Positions 1 through 8,674 of a DNA stretch of 64,000 nt are shown in pieces. Source of the DNA: Amycolatopsis acidicola (GTDB taxonomy: Bacteria; Actinomycetota; Actinomycetes; Mycobacteriales; Pseudonocardiaceae); the NCBI RefSeq assembly GCF_007713735.2, contig NZ_VMNW02000017.1, forward strand, positions 1 through 64,000, written 5' to 3'. Position 1 is the stretch's first letter. Every line of letters begins with the position of its first letter. Both the position numbers and the translations under genes were made by a program. The notes under the pieces were generated by a model, which was not told the origin of the DNA, searched no databases, and was given only the letters and a program-made list of their open reading frames with translations.

Positions 1-940
1 CACCCAGGCTGCCCACCCCGCCACCGCCCAAGCCACCGACGCCGCTGGTGTCGAGCCCGGCGAGCGTCGGCCCGCCTGCCGACGTGGAGCCCAGCTGGTC
101 GAGGTACTTGGCGTAGTCCTCGGGTGTCATGGAGGCCAGATCACTCGGGTTGTAATCACCGATGGAGCTCGCTGCGTCCGAGGCGCCGCTTCCGTCGAGC
201 AACCCGCCGAGCGACTGCGCCGCCTGGCTCGCCGCGTCCATCGCGTTGGCCGTGTCGCCGAGTGGATTCTGTTGCTCTGCCGGGGTTTTATTGTCGGGCG
301 TCTGCTGTTCGCCCGGAGTGTCGGTGGCCCCGGGCGTGTCGGTGCCCGGACCGCTGCTCGTGTTCGAACCCGCAGTACCGTCAGGGTTGTTGGTGTTCCC
401 GGGACCTGTCGAGTCCGAGGTGGCGACACGCCTGCCGGTCCATTCGGACCCCTGCACGCGATCGAGACCCGCGGCGACTTTCTTGTACTCCGTACCCAGC
501 TGGTTGAGCAGGTAGGCGCCGAACTGCCGGTAATCGTGATCGTCGAACGGCTTCCCCGACTGTTGGGCGGTCTTCGCGCCGACCTCGTGTTTCGTCGCCA
601 TCGTGGCCATCGTCGACATCGTGAAATCGATGGATTCGGACAGTGTGGCGAGCTGGTTTCCGACCTGGTTGTTCTGTATCGAGTCGGTCCAGCTCGTCAT
701 CACCTTCATGTCGTCCAAAAGGAGATTGTCGAAGGAGGTACTGTTCGGATCTTTCGGGCCCCACGCACTCGCCACAACCGGCAATTTGTCGTTGAACTTG
801 GCTGTCTGCATGTCCAGCTGGCGCTTGCTGTCCTGCCACATGGCCTGTGCCGCTTGGATCTGCGGCTTCCGGAAATTCACCTCAGCTCTGATCACGTCCA
901 TCTGCTGCTCGAAGGTGAGGCTGCCGTAGTCGCTCGTCAC
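1..940 (-). CDS. Type VII secretion substrate-like protein (partial, C-terminus outside window)
   Basis: The reading frame starts at a GTG that overlaps the stop of the upstream gene in a GTGA and runs off the window edge after about 313 codons. The first 170 residues are helical, with many Gln/Met/Asp and no membrane segment (VTSDYGSLTFEQQMDV at the start), as in WXG100/PPE-like helical-hairpin proteins. From about residue 175 the chain becomes a Pro/Thr/Gly/Ser/Asn linker, and near the window edge it is Gly-rich. This layout (helical N-domain, disordered linker, unseen C-terminus) is common in ESX substrates and structural proteins. It lies in one run with an EspC-like gene and eccC, which supports a type VII role. 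The exact function is not recognisable, and the GTG start rests on the coupled overlap. Confidence 0.75.
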   Translation of the reverse strand, partial: MTSDYGSLTFEQQMDVIRAEVNFRKPQIQAAQAMWQDSKRQLDMQTAKFNDKLPVVASAWGPKDPNSTSFDNLLLDDMKVMTSWTDSIQNNQVGNQLATLSESIDFTMSTMATMATKHEVGAKTAQQSGKPFDDHDYRQFGAYLLNQLGTEYKKVAAGLDRVQGSEWTGRRVATSDSTGPGNTNNPDGTAGSNTSSGPGTDTPGATDTPGEQQTPDNKTPAEQQNPLGDTANAMDAASQAAQSLGGLLDGSGASDAASSIGDYNPSDLASMTPEDYAKYLDQLGSTSAGGPTLAGLDTSGVGGLGGGGVGSLG

Positions 941-1329
941 TTGGCCCCCTCGGCCCGGGCCGTGAACTCCGAGAGCAGACCGGGCAGATTCGAGTCACTG
1001 GGCTGGTTCGCCACCGCGGTGAACCGGTCCGCCGACATCTGCCCGGCGTCGGAATAGATGTCGGCGCACTGGAGCAGGGTCGAGACACGACCGGCGATCC
1101 CCTGCCGCACCTCGGTGAGGAAGCGTTGCATGGCTTGAGCCCGGTTGTGGTTCGTCTTGGAAAACGCCGCGCCTTCGTCCATCTGGAGCTGGTCTTGGGA
1201 CATCCCGGCGGGAACGTCGGTCGCCTGCCAGGCGACATCGCCGGACAGGTTCATCACGTCGAAGTTCTTCGCCGCGTTCCGCATGTTGTCCGGAATGCCG
1301 TCCAGCGCAGGATCGTTGGGGTTGCCCAT
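937..1329 (-). CDS. EspC/WXG100-like ESX-associated protein
   Basis: This 130-residue, all-helical, cofactor-free protein begins MGNPNDPALDGIPDNMRN. It has a mid-chain segment (SDAGQMSADRFTAVAN) that could be the second helix of a hairpin. Length and composition match small ESX-associated proteins of the EspC/DUF2580 type, but no diagnostic WXG motif is seen, so the family call is inference. The gene starts 15 bases after the eccC stop, and its own stop overlaps the start of the next gene by four bases. That implies co-transcription and translational coupling. Upstream GAAGGGAAACAGGG supplies a plausible ribosome binding site. A partner role for the next gene's product, as in paired WXG100 proteins, is possible. 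Confidence 0.75.
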   Translation of the reverse strand: MGNPNDPALDGIPDNMRNAAKNFDVMNLSGDVAWQATDVPAGMSQDQLQMDEGAAFSKTNHNRAQAMQRFLTEVRQGIAGRVSTLLQCADIYSDAGQMSADRFTAVANQPSDSNLPGLLSEFTARAEGAK

Positions 1330-1344
1330 CCCTGTTTCCCTTCG

Positions 1345-4300
1345 TCATTCCACCGGTGGCAGCCATGCCAGCTGCACGAGATCCTTCTGGCCCCGGCGAT
1401 CCACCAGCCAGCCGCGACCGGGCGGCAGCACCTGCGGCCGCATTCCACCCAGCAGCGGGCCTTCGTCGCGATCGCCGGACATCATCAGGCCGGGCGTGCC
1501 GACCTCGCGCAGCCGCGAAAGCAGTGGTTCGAACAGGCCACGGCCCGCGCCACCGGAGCGCCGCGCCAGCACCACGTGCAACCCGATGTCGGAACCCTGC
1601 GCCGCCAACGGGACCAGCGGCATCAGCGGATGTTCCTTGTGGGTGGCGACCATGTCGTAGTCGTCGACGAGTACGAAGATCTCCGGTCCGCGCCACCAGT
1701 TCCGTGCGCGCAGTTGTTCCGGGGTGATGTCCTGGCCGGGCAGCCGTTTCGACAGCGCCGCGGTTACTTCGCCGATCACGTCGGCCGTGTGCGTGTCGTT
1801 GGTACCGGTGCTCAGCAAGTGCTCCTCGCTGATCTGGCCGAGCAACCCGCGCCGGTGGTCGACGAGCACGATCCTCGCCTGCTCCGGCGTATACGCCCGG
1901 GAGATCCGTTGTGCCAGCAACCGCAGGAACGCCGTCTTGCCGCTCTCGGTGTCGGCGAGCAGGAAGAAATGCGGGTCGGCCGCGAAGTTCAGGCGCATCG
2001 GGGCCAGATCACGCTCCCGCAAGCCGACCGCGAAGCCCGCGTCCGCGCCGGACAACTCGTCGGTGGCAGGGAGATCCTCGGCGGCGAGACTGCCGGGCAG
2101 CAGCCGCACCGGTGGCGCGCTTTCCCCCGGCCAGGCCGACGTGATCGCCTGTGTCAGCGCGCCGATCCCCGCCGCGAGGTCGGCGCTCTCACTGCTCCCG
2201 TCGATACGCGGCAGGGCGACCAGCATCTGGTGACCACTCATCGAAAGCCCCCGGCCGGGCGCGTCGGCGGGTACGCCCATCGCCGCACGCCGGTCGATGA
2301 TCGAGTCGATCGGATCACCGATCTTCAGCTCCAGCCTGCTGGCGAACAGATCCCGCGTGTTCATCCTCAGGTCGAAAGAACGGGTGGCGGCAGCCACGAC
2401 ATGCACGCCGTAGGACAAGCCACGCGCGGTGATGTCACCGATGATCTCTTCGAGCTCGGGGAAGTCGTTGCGCAGCGTCTGCCAGCCGTCGATCACCAGG
2501 AACACGTCGCCGTACGGCTGGTCGGCGAACTTCCCCTCCGCACGCAGCTTGCGATAGGTGGCGATGCCGTCGATCTTGTGCTCGGCGAACAGCCGCTCGC
2601 GCTGGGCCAGCAGCAGGGCGACCTCGGAAACCGTCCGTCGAACGCCACCGGTGTCGAGCCGCCCGGAAACCCCGCCGACATGCGGAAGCCCGGCGATCGA
2701 AGCCAGGGTGCCGCCACCGAAATCCAGGCAGTAGAACTGGACTTCGCACGGGGTGTGCGTGAGCGCGAGGCTGGTGATCAACGTACGCACTGCGGTGCTC
2801 TTGCCCGTCTGCGGCGCACCGAGGATCAGCACGTGCCCGGCCGCTCCCGAGAGATCGAGCGCCAGCGGGTCCCGGCGCTGCTCCAACGGGCGGTCCACGA
2901 GGCCGAGCACCGGCCGGAGCGAGCCGGTCATCGCGGCCGCGGTCGTGGTCAGGCCACGCTGCACATGGATACCGAGCGCGGGCAGCAACTGGTCCAGCGA
3001 GGGCGAGTCCGACAATGGCGGCAGCCACACCTGATGCGCCGGTGCGCCTTGGCCCTCCAGCCGGTCGACGAGGATGTCCAGCAGGGTCTCGCCGACCGCG
3101 GTGTCCTCGCTCTGCTCCGGTTTGTCGTGCTCGTCGCCGGGGTCGATGTCCGGGGCGTGATAGGCGGTCGTGTACTCGTGCAGCACCAGTTCGGACGTGG
3201 CGGCCTGGGGCGTTCCCACGCCGGTGTTCCGTTGGTGGACACCGGAAACGTAAGCGGACCGGAACCGGTCCATCGGCTCGGTGCCGACCTTGAGGAACCC
3301 GTGGCCTGGCGCGCGCGGCAGCCGGAACGCGTCCGGCACGCTCAGCACCGTGCGGCTTTCCATCTCCGAGAACGTGCGCAGCCCGACCCGGAACGACAGG
3401 TGTCCTTCCAGGCCGCGGAGCCTGCCCTCGTCGAGCCGCTGTGAAGCCAGCAGCAGGTGCACCCCGAGCGAGCGACCCAACCGTCCGATTTGGACGAACA
3501 TGTCGATGAAGTCGGGCTTGGCCGAAAGCAGCTCGGAGAACTCGTCGCAGATCACCAGCAGGGTCGGCACCTCCGGCAGCGGTGCGCCCGCGGCGCGCGC
3601 CTTTTCGTAGTCCCGGAGCGAGGAGAAGTTCCCGGCGGCCCGGAGAAGTTCCTGGCGGCGGATCAGCTCGCCGTTGATCGCGTCGGTCATCCGGTCGACG
3701 AGATGCAGTTCCTCGGCCAGGTTGGTGATCACCGCGCTGGTGTGGGGCAGCTTGTCGAGACGGGTGAAGGTCGCGCCACCCTTGAAGTCCACCAGCGCGA
3801 AGTTCAGCGAGTTCGGCGGATGCGTCACCGCCAGCGCGAGCACGAGCGTCCGCAACAGTTCCGACTTGCCGGAACCGGTCGCCCCGATCAGCAGCCCGTG
3901 CGGGCCCATACCGTCCAAAGCGGACTCTTTGAGATCGAGCTCGATCGGGACCCCGTCGGCCTGGATCCCGAACTTGACCCGCAGCCGGTCGCGGTTCGGC
4001 CTCGGTTGCCAGGTGTCGGCGGGGTCGAACTCGTACGGGTCCCCGAGCTCGAGGAGCTCGGCAAGGCCGAGTTCGGAGCTCATCGGCGCATCCCCGCGCA
4101 TGCCGGCCGTCAGCCGCAGCGGCGCCAGCTGCCGGGCGAGTCCTTCAGCGGCAACGGCTCCGAACTGGTCGGCCTTCCCGAGCGGGGCTTCGCCGTCGAA
4201 GGTGTCGCTCACGACGGCACCCTCGGCATCGACGGTCAGTACCACCGTGGTGCGGTCGAGCGTCCGCGGCGGCTGGCCGGTAAGATCCACGATCGTCACG

Positions 4301-5316
4301 CCCTCGACGCCACCGCCGGTCATCAGATGGTCCGAACCCGCGACGGAACCACCGTCGACCACGATGACCAGATGCGGGCCGGGAATCCGGACCTCCACCT
4401 CGGGATCGAACCTCGGCCGCTTGGTCAGTTCCTCCTCCAGCATCGACTCCAGCGCCGGAATCGACTGCGCGACCAGGCGCAGCGGGCCGAGCGCGTCAGT
4501 GCGTTCCGGGTGAAGCGCGTGCGGCAGCCACTTGATCCATTCCCAGTCGCGGCGGCGGTCGTCGGCCACGCACACGCCGACGCGCAGGTCGTCCGGCGAC
4601 TGGAGCGTGGCCAGCTGCGCGATCATCGCGCGCAGCATGCCCAGCGCCTGCTGACGATCGCCCTGCAGGTGGATCCGGCTGAACCCGTTGACCGCGATCG
4701 CGATCGGCATTTCCGCCACCGCGGAGTTCGTGGTGATGAACCGGCGCAGCGCCAGGGCGGAGAGCGGTTCCAGCTCCTCCAGTGGCTTGGTGTCCGGGGC
4801 GACCAGCGTGAGCGCCGGACTCTGCGCGCCGCGGCCGATGCGGGCCACGCCGAAGTCCTCGTCGTCCTTGCGCCGCTCCCACAGCCGGTAGCTGGCGGCC
4901 AGCGACCACAGCGTTGCCGGGTCCGGATGCAGGTACTCCATCGCCGTGCGCTGCCGGTTCACCGCCCGGCGCAGGCGCAGCCGGTGCTGGGCGAGGTGGC
5001 GCAGGTACTTGCGGCGCGCGTTGCCCATCTCCCGTTTACTGGGGCCACCCCCCTGCAGAAAACCCGTGATAACCATGCCGAGCATGCCCACGCCCATGAG
5101 GCCGTAGATGGCGTAGCGGATGGTGCCCCCGAGCGAGCCCGAGTACATCATCAGCATCGCGCCCATCATCGCCACCATGGGCAGCACCATGAAGACCTGC
5201 GCCCACTGCCGCCCCGGTGGCGCCGGGATCTCCGGCGGTGGCTGCAGGATCAACTCGCCCGCGGGCATCTCCGGCGCGGGTTTGCGCGCCGGCCTCTTCA
5301 CCACGACAGTCGCCAT
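1345..5316 (-). CDS. eccC: Type VII secretion FtsK/SpoIIIE-type ATPase EccC (EccCa-EccCb fusion)
   Basis: This 1,323-residue motor ATPase of an ESX system powers and selects substrate export at the inner membrane. Two membrane segments lie near residues 40-60 and 66-88. Three FtsK-like ATPase domains follow. Their P-loops are GATGSGKS near residue 477, GAPQTGKS near 832 and ADTESGKT near 1119. A Walker-B-like run, LLVICDEFSEL, follows the first P-loop. The two halves that mycobacteria often encode as EccCa and EccCb are one chain here. The third P-loop is less canonical (ADTESGKT), as is usual for the regulatory C-terminal domains of the family. The gene diverges from two WXG100 genes across 126 bases and leads a minus-strand run of substrate-like genes. 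EccB, EccD and EccE are not in the window. Confidence 0.96.
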   Translation of the reverse strand: MATVVVKRPARKPAPEMPAGELILQPPPEIPAPPGRQWAQVFMVLPMVAMMGAMLMMYSGSLGGTIRYAIYGLMGVGMLGMVITGFLQGGGPSKREMGNARRKYLRHLAQHRLRLRRAVNRQRTAMEYLHPDPATLWSLAASYRLWERRKDDEDFGVARIGRGAQSPALTLVAPDTKPLEELEPLSALALRRFITTNSAVAEMPIAIAVNGFSRIHLQGDRQQALGMLRAMIAQLATLQSPDDLRVGVCVADDRRRDWEWIKWLPHALHPERTDALGPLRLVAQSIPALESMLEEELTKRPRFDPEVEVRIPGPHLVIVVDGGSVAGSDHLMTGGGVEGVTIVDLTGQPPRTLDRTTVVLTVDAEGAVVSDTFDGEAPLGKADQFGAVAAEGLARQLAPLRLTAGMRGDAPMSSELGLAELLELGDPYEFDPADTWQPRPNRDRLRVKFGIQADGVPIELDLKESALDGMGPHGLLIGATGSGKSELLRTLVLALAVTHPPNSLNFALVDFKGGATFTRLDKLPHTSAVITNLAEELHLVDRMTDAINGELIRRQELLRAAGNFSSLRDYEKARAAGAPLPEVPTLLVICDEFSELLSAKPDFIDMFVQIGRLGRSLGVHLLLASQRLDEGRLRGLEGHLSFRVGLRTFSEMESRTVLSVPDAFRLPRAPGHGFLKVGTEPMDRFRSAYVSGVHQRNTGVGTPQAATSELVLHEYTTAYHAPDIDPGDEHDKPEQSEDTAVGETLLDILVDRLEGQGAPAHQVWLPPLSDSPSLDQLLPALGIHVQRGLTTTAAAMTGSLRPVLGLVDRPLEQRRDPLALDLSGAAGHVLILGAPQTGKSTAVRTLITSLALTHTPCEVQFYCLDFGGGTLASIAGLPHVGGVSGRLDTGGVRRTVSEVALLLAQRERLFAEHKIDGIATYRKLRAEGKFADQPYGDVFLVIDGWQTLRNDFPELEEIIGDITARGLSYGVHVVAAATRSFDLRMNTRDLFASRLELKIGDPIDSIIDRRAAMGVPADAPGRGLSMSGHQMLVALPRIDGSSESADLAAGIGALTQAITSAWPGESAPPVRLLPGSLAAEDLPATDELSGADAGFAVGLRERDLAPMRLNFAADPHFFLLADTESGKTAFLRLLAQRISRAYTPEQARIVLVDHRRGLLGQISEEHLLSTGTNDTHTADVIGEVTAALSKRLPGQDITPEQLRARNWWRGPEIFVLVDDYDMVATHKEHPLMPLVPLAAQGSDIGLHVVLARRSGGAGRGLFEPLLSRLREVGTPGLMMSGDRDEGPLLGGMRPQVLPPGRGWLVDRRGQKDLVQLAWLPPVE

Positions 5317-5442
5317 GCCCCTGATGGTTCGCGATCGGCGGCCGTTCCCGGGGGTGATGGCAGGAACGTGCCGCCGGGCCCGCGGCGGGGCCCCACGGAC
5401 CTACTGTCGAATCGCACAACCGAACCGTGAAAGGGAGGGAAA

Positions 5443-5757
5443 ATGGCGCAAGATTCACTTGATGTGGACGTGGCGGCGTTCCAGAACACCATCAACAAAT
5501 ACGCCGACGGCAACGAGCAGACGAACCAGGTCAGGACGAAGCTGTTCCAGACCAGCAGCTCGATGAACCCGAGCGCGATGGGCGGGCGTGCTCTGCAGGC
5601 CGCGAACAATGTCGGTCAGAACTCGTACGACAGTTTCCAGCAGCACTACAACACGAAGATGCAGCCGGTGCCGGACGACTTCACCCAGGCCGCCAGGACC
5701 TACAGCAGCGCCGACCAGCAGGGCAGCAGCACCATCGACCGCGCCATCAACCTCTGA
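5443..5757 (+). CDS. WXG100-family-like ESX protein (no canonical WXG)
   Basis: This 104-residue acidic helical protein is preceded by a strong ribosome site (GAAAGGGAGGG). It has ESAT-6/CFP-10 size, no signal peptide and a helix-turn-helix-like layout. The turn that normally holds Trp-X-Gly instead reads NPSAMGGRAL, so the Trp is absent. It is followed ten bases later by a second small WXG100 gene, which is the standard pair arrangement in ESX loci, and both diverge from eccC. The likely role is a secreted heterodimer with the next protein. The family assignment rests on size, composition and position more than on the motif. Confidence 0.82.
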   Translation: MAQDSLDVDVAAFQNTINKYADGNEQTNQVRTKLFQTSSSMNPSAMGGRALQAANNVGQNSYDSFQQHYNTKMQPVPDDFTQAARTYSSADQQGSSTIDRAINL

Positions 5758-5767
5758 GGAGAACGCC

Positions 5768-6067
5768 GTGTACAGCGAGCAGGTGAAACTCATCGGCAGT
5801 GGGCTCTTGAATCTGGCCGACGATCATCACAACGCGGGCAACAACATGCGCGGCCAGGTCGAGGACCAGCTGAGCGCCTTCAAGAACATGGGCCCCGAAT
5901 GGGGCGACGATCATTTCCACGAAGCGCACGCCCGTGTGACCCAGGTCGGGAACGGGACGAACGACACGGCCACGGTGAGCGACAACATCGGAAACGCCCA
6001 CGTCAACAACGCCGACATGGTGGGCCAGGTCTCGCACCAGATTTCCAGCCTGATCCAAAACATCTGA
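5768..6067 (+). CDS. WXG100-family ESAT-6-like protein
   Basis: This is a 99-residue protein. The GTG at 5768 is chosen because CTGAGGAGAACGCC places GAGGA seven bases upstream; an in-frame extension further upstream would overlap the preceding gene extensively. The centre carries PEWGDD, a WG-type turn at the position expected for the WXG motif, flanked by amphipathic helices. WXG100 proteins are small secreted partners of ESX machines that dimerise as four-helix bundles. The gene lies ten bases after its putative partner and is followed within 15 bases by a terminator hairpin, so the pair probably forms a two-gene transcript. Confidence 0.88.
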   Translation: MYSEQVKLIGSGLLNLADDHHNAGNNMRGQVEDQLSAFKNMGPEWGDDHFHEAHARVTQVGNGTNDTATVSDNIGNAHVNNADMVGQVSHQISSLIQNI

Positions 6068-6081
6068 AAAGCGAATGACCA

Positions 6082-6115
6082 ACGCCCGGCGCCGCAACCG
6101 CGCCGGGCGTCTTTC
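6082..6115 (+). terminator. Rho-independent terminator after the WXG100 pair
   Basis: A perfect 10-bp stem (ACGCCCGGCG / CGCCGGGCGT, 6082-6091 with 6101-6110) has a nine-base loop and is followed by CTTTC. It lies 14 bases after the WXG100 stop. Its position argues against a start for the next gene at 6075. Confidence 0.75.
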
Positions 6116-6140
6116 GCGTCCGGAACCTGTGAGGATTTCC

Positions 6141-6782
6141 ATGCCCATGCCGGAACCTGCCGGCTCGGCCGCCATGCTGGCCGCGGAGCGCGAGCTCGGC
6201 CGCTGGATCGGATCGACCTACCTGCCGAGGAACCGGCGGCTCCGTCCAAAGTGGACCGGCGCGGAACTCCAGTTCTACCGGCGTGGTCTCGTCGTCACGG
6301 GCCCGCACGACTTCCAGGCGGCCTTCGGCTGGGATACCGCGAAGGTGCTGCAGCACGCGCGAGAACCGAGATACACCGTGTTCGACGACAGTGGACGCGG
6401 CGTGAGTATCGGCAGCAGTCGCATCTCACGACATCGCCGGGAACAGCTCGGTATCCGGCACCTGGAGCGCTGCGCGCCGTTCGCGTTCGACGAAGTCTGG
6501 GGGCCGCGCATCCAGCAGAACATCGCCGAGGCGCAACTCCCGATCGTCCTCGCTCAGCTCCACGACGGCGAGACCTCCGACTTCGGCGCGATCCGGATCG
6601 ACCGGGATGGCATCCATGGCGCGGCGCGCTGGCAGGACATCGGCCGCGTCCGGGCCCGCAACGGCCGAGTGCGTTTTCTCCGTCCTAACTGCAGGCATCG
6701 CCGCGCGCTGCGTGGCATCCGGGCGAACGAGATCGTGAGCCTGGGCCTGTTCCTCGCGGTCTGCGCCGAGCTCACTCGGTGA
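6141..6782 (+). CDS. Hypothetical protein of the ESX region
   Basis: This 213-residue protein is not recognised as any family. An earlier in-frame ATG at 6075 would place the terminator hairpin inside the gene. The ATG at 6141 has GAGG seven bases upstream and is preferred. The product starts MPMPEPAGSAAML, is rich in Arg and Trp, and contains a W..AELQFYRRGLVV stretch plus several short beta-like strands. A short hydrophobic tail (IVSLGLFLAVCAEL) ends the chain. There is no signal peptide and no catalytic motif. It is followed by a strong 16-bp hairpin and sits beside the ESX pair, so an ESX accessory role is possible, but that is only positional. Confidence 0.7.
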   Translation: MPMPEPAGSAAMLAAERELGRWIGSTYLPRNRRLRPKWTGAELQFYRRGLVVTGPHDFQAAFGWDTAKVLQHAREPRYTVFDDSGRGVSIGSSRISRHRREQLGIRHLERCAPFAFDEVWGPRIQQNIAEAQLPIVLAQLHDGETSDFGAIRIDRDGIHGAARWQDIGRVRARNGRVRFLRPNCRHRRALRGIRANEIVSLGLFLAVCAELTR

Positions 6783-6793
6783 GCCGGAAACAC

Positions 6794-6828
6794 CTTTGGC
6801 GGGGCCGGTGCGACCGGCCCCGCCAAAG
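6794..6828. terminator. Bidirectional terminator-like hairpin
   Basis: A perfect 16-bp inverted repeat (6794-6809 with 6813-6828; CTTTGGCGGGGCCGGT left arm) encloses a three-base loop. It lies between the convergent hypothetical gene ending at 6782 and the permease ending at 6965. A-rich and T-rich edges are short, so bidirectional action is inferred. Confidence 0.75.
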
Positions 6829-6964
6829 TATTCGTCATTGCTCGAAGGCGCCGATGCTCAGTCGCCGCGGCGGAATGGCCGTGAAATGGCCCTTTCCCAC
6901 CGCTGAGGAATGTGCCACCGTCGCTGCGGTTTGGCCGGAGCGGGGATCCACAGGCGCGCGCTCA

Positions 6965-8428
6965 TCAGACGCCGTCCATGAGCGTGCCCGCCTGCTCCCG
7001 CTCCTGCGCGATCCGGGCCACCCGTCGGCGCACGAGGTACCAGCCACCCACGAGTAGCGCGGCGATGCCCGGCAGACCGTAGATCAGGATCCGGCCCGTC
7101 TCACCGTTCAAGTAGCTCAGGCCGAGCACGATCACGAGGAACGCCAGCGTCGCGTAGTTCGTGTACGGAGCGCCGGGAAGCCGGTACGACGGCCGCTGGA
7201 CCAGACCGCGTTTCGCCTTGCGCTGCAACGCGAGGTTGCAGATCACGATCATGGACCACATGCCGATGATGCCGACCGCCGAGAACTCCAGGGCGATCTC
7301 GAACGCCTCGGAGGGCATCACCAGGTTGAGCACGACCCCGAGTGCGTAGATGACGGCCGTGAGCAGAACGCCGCCGTAGGGCACGCCGCTCCTGCTCATC
7401 CGTGCGGTGAACTTCGGTGCGGAGCCGGCCAGCGACATGGAGCGCAGGATCCGGCCGGTGGAGTAAAGACCGGAGTTCACGCTGGAGAGCGCGGCGGTCA
7501 GCACGATCAGGTCCGTGATCCCGCCGGCACCGGGCACCCCGAGCTTGGACAGCACCGTGACGAAGGGACTTTCGCCGCTACGGTACGAAGTCCACGGCAG
7601 CAGCATGACGAGCAGCACCACGGATCCGATGTAGAAGACCACGATCCGCCAGACCACGGAGTTCACGGCCTTGGGGATCACCTTGCGCGGGTTGCTGGTC
7701 TCACCGGCGGTGACGCCGATCATCTCGATACCCGCATACGCGAACACGACACCCTGCAGGATCAGCAGCGCCGGCAGCACACCGGCGGGGAAGATGCCGC
7801 CGCTGGAGAAGATCAGGCCAGGGCCGGTGGACACTCCGCCGACCTGATGCCGCAGCAACAACACGGCGATCCCGATGATCATGAACGCGACCAGCGCGAG
7901 CACCTTGATCGCGGCGAACCAGAACTCCAGCTCGCCGAACAGCTTCACCGAGACCATGTTCACCACGAGGATGACGGCCAGTGCGATCAGTGCCGGTATC
8001 CACTGCGCCAGGCCCGGCCAGAAGAACTGGGTGTACTTGGCGACCGCGGTCACGTCGGCGATACCGCTGGTGGCCCAGTTGAGGAAGTACATCCAGCCGG
8101 CGAAATAGGCCGCCTTCTCGCCGAGGAATTCGCGCGAGTAGGAGACGAACGAGCCCGACGTCGGGCGGTACATCACGAGTTCACCCATGGCACGCACGAC
8201 GATGAAACCGAAAACTCCGGCCACCGCGTAGACGACGGCCAGTGCCGGCCCGGAGGAGTGCAGGCGGGCGCCCGCCCCCAGGAAGAGCCCGGTACCGATC
8301 GCGCCACCGATCGCGATCATCTGTACCTGGCGGTTCTTCAATCCTTTGTGATAGCCGGATTCCTCGTGCGCGAAGCGCGATTCGTGGTGGGGCCCGGTCT
8401 CGTCGACCGGACTGGAAAGCTGGGACAT
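6965..8428 (-). CDS. Amino acid permease, APC superfamily (asparagine/AnsP-like)
   Basis: This 487-residue integral membrane transporter has about twelve hydrophobic segments. The N-terminus, GYHKGLKNRQVQMIAIGGA then IGTGLFLGAGARL, is the signature of the amino acid-polyamine-organocation family members that take up asparagine, GABA or aromatic amino acids with protons. The start at 8428 has GAGGA seven bases upstream; the frame stays open further upstream across glutamate dehydrogenase DNA, which is only antisense. Beyond the family, substrate is not fixed by sequence; AnsP-like is the best guess. It diverges from the NAD-glutamate dehydrogenase across 246 bases that hold a 14-bp inverted repeat, suggesting linked control of amino acid uptake and glutamate catabolism. 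Confidence 0.92.
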   Translation of the reverse strand: MSQLSSPVDETGPHHESRFAHEESGYHKGLKNRQVQMIAIGGAIGTGLFLGAGARLHSSGPALAVVYAVAGVFGFIVVRAMGELVMYRPTSGSFVSYSREFLGEKAAYFAGWMYFLNWATSGIADVTAVAKYTQFFWPGLAQWIPALIALAVILVVNMVSVKLFGELEFWFAAIKVLALVAFMIIGIAVLLLRHQVGGVSTGPGLIFSSGGIFPAGVLPALLILQGVVFAYAGIEMIGVTAGETSNPRKVIPKAVNSVVWRIVVFYIGSVVLLVMLLPWTSYRSGESPFVTVLSKLGVPGAGGITDLIVLTAALSSVNSGLYSTGRILRSMSLAGSAPKFTARMSRSGVPYGGVLLTAVIYALGVVLNLVMPSEAFEIALEFSAVGIIGMWSMIVICNLALQRKAKRGLVQRPSYRLPGAPYTNYATLAFLVIVLGLSYLNGETGRILIYGLPGIAALLVGGWYLVRRRVARIAQEREQAGTLMDGV

Positions 8429-8553
8429 GCGGTTTCCTCTGCTGCTCGAGGGATTTTTCGTCCTTACCGGGAAGGAGGACGCAGACGACCGATGCGCCGT
8501 GAAGACCACATGGTGCTGCGGCGCGTTAGCCGGCGGCAATGGTTCTTGGGACA

Positions 8554-8596
8554 GGCTTGAGGTTTCGCGGTGCATTCGACCTCGAAACCTCAAGCC
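8554..8596. promoter_or_regulatory. Perfect 14-bp inverted repeat between permease and glutamate dehydrogenase
   Basis: GGCTTGAGGTTTCG (8554-8567) is matched by CGAAACCTCAAGCC (8583-8596) across a 15-base spacer. It lies 79 bases before the dehydrogenase start, inside the only divergent control region of the pair. It could be an operator for a dimeric regulator or a leader hairpin. The remainder of the 246-base gap shows no other clear element. Confidence 0.55.
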
Positions 8597-8674
8597 ATCC
8601 TCAACAGCTCTGGCGAGCTCCGCGCGCGGCCTGGCACATTCGTGTCGAAACCGGCCCACGAGATCGAGGCGATC

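Noticed and set aside
1126..5430. Long open frames on the plus strand opposite eccC (772 and 657 codons).
   Set aside because: They mirror the minus-strand gene, are rich in Arg/His/Gln, contain no family motif, and arise because third-position G/C keeps the antisense frame open.
6075..6140. An earlier start for the hypothetical gene at 6141.
   Set aside because: It would overlay a perfect terminator hairpin and lacks a ribosome site.
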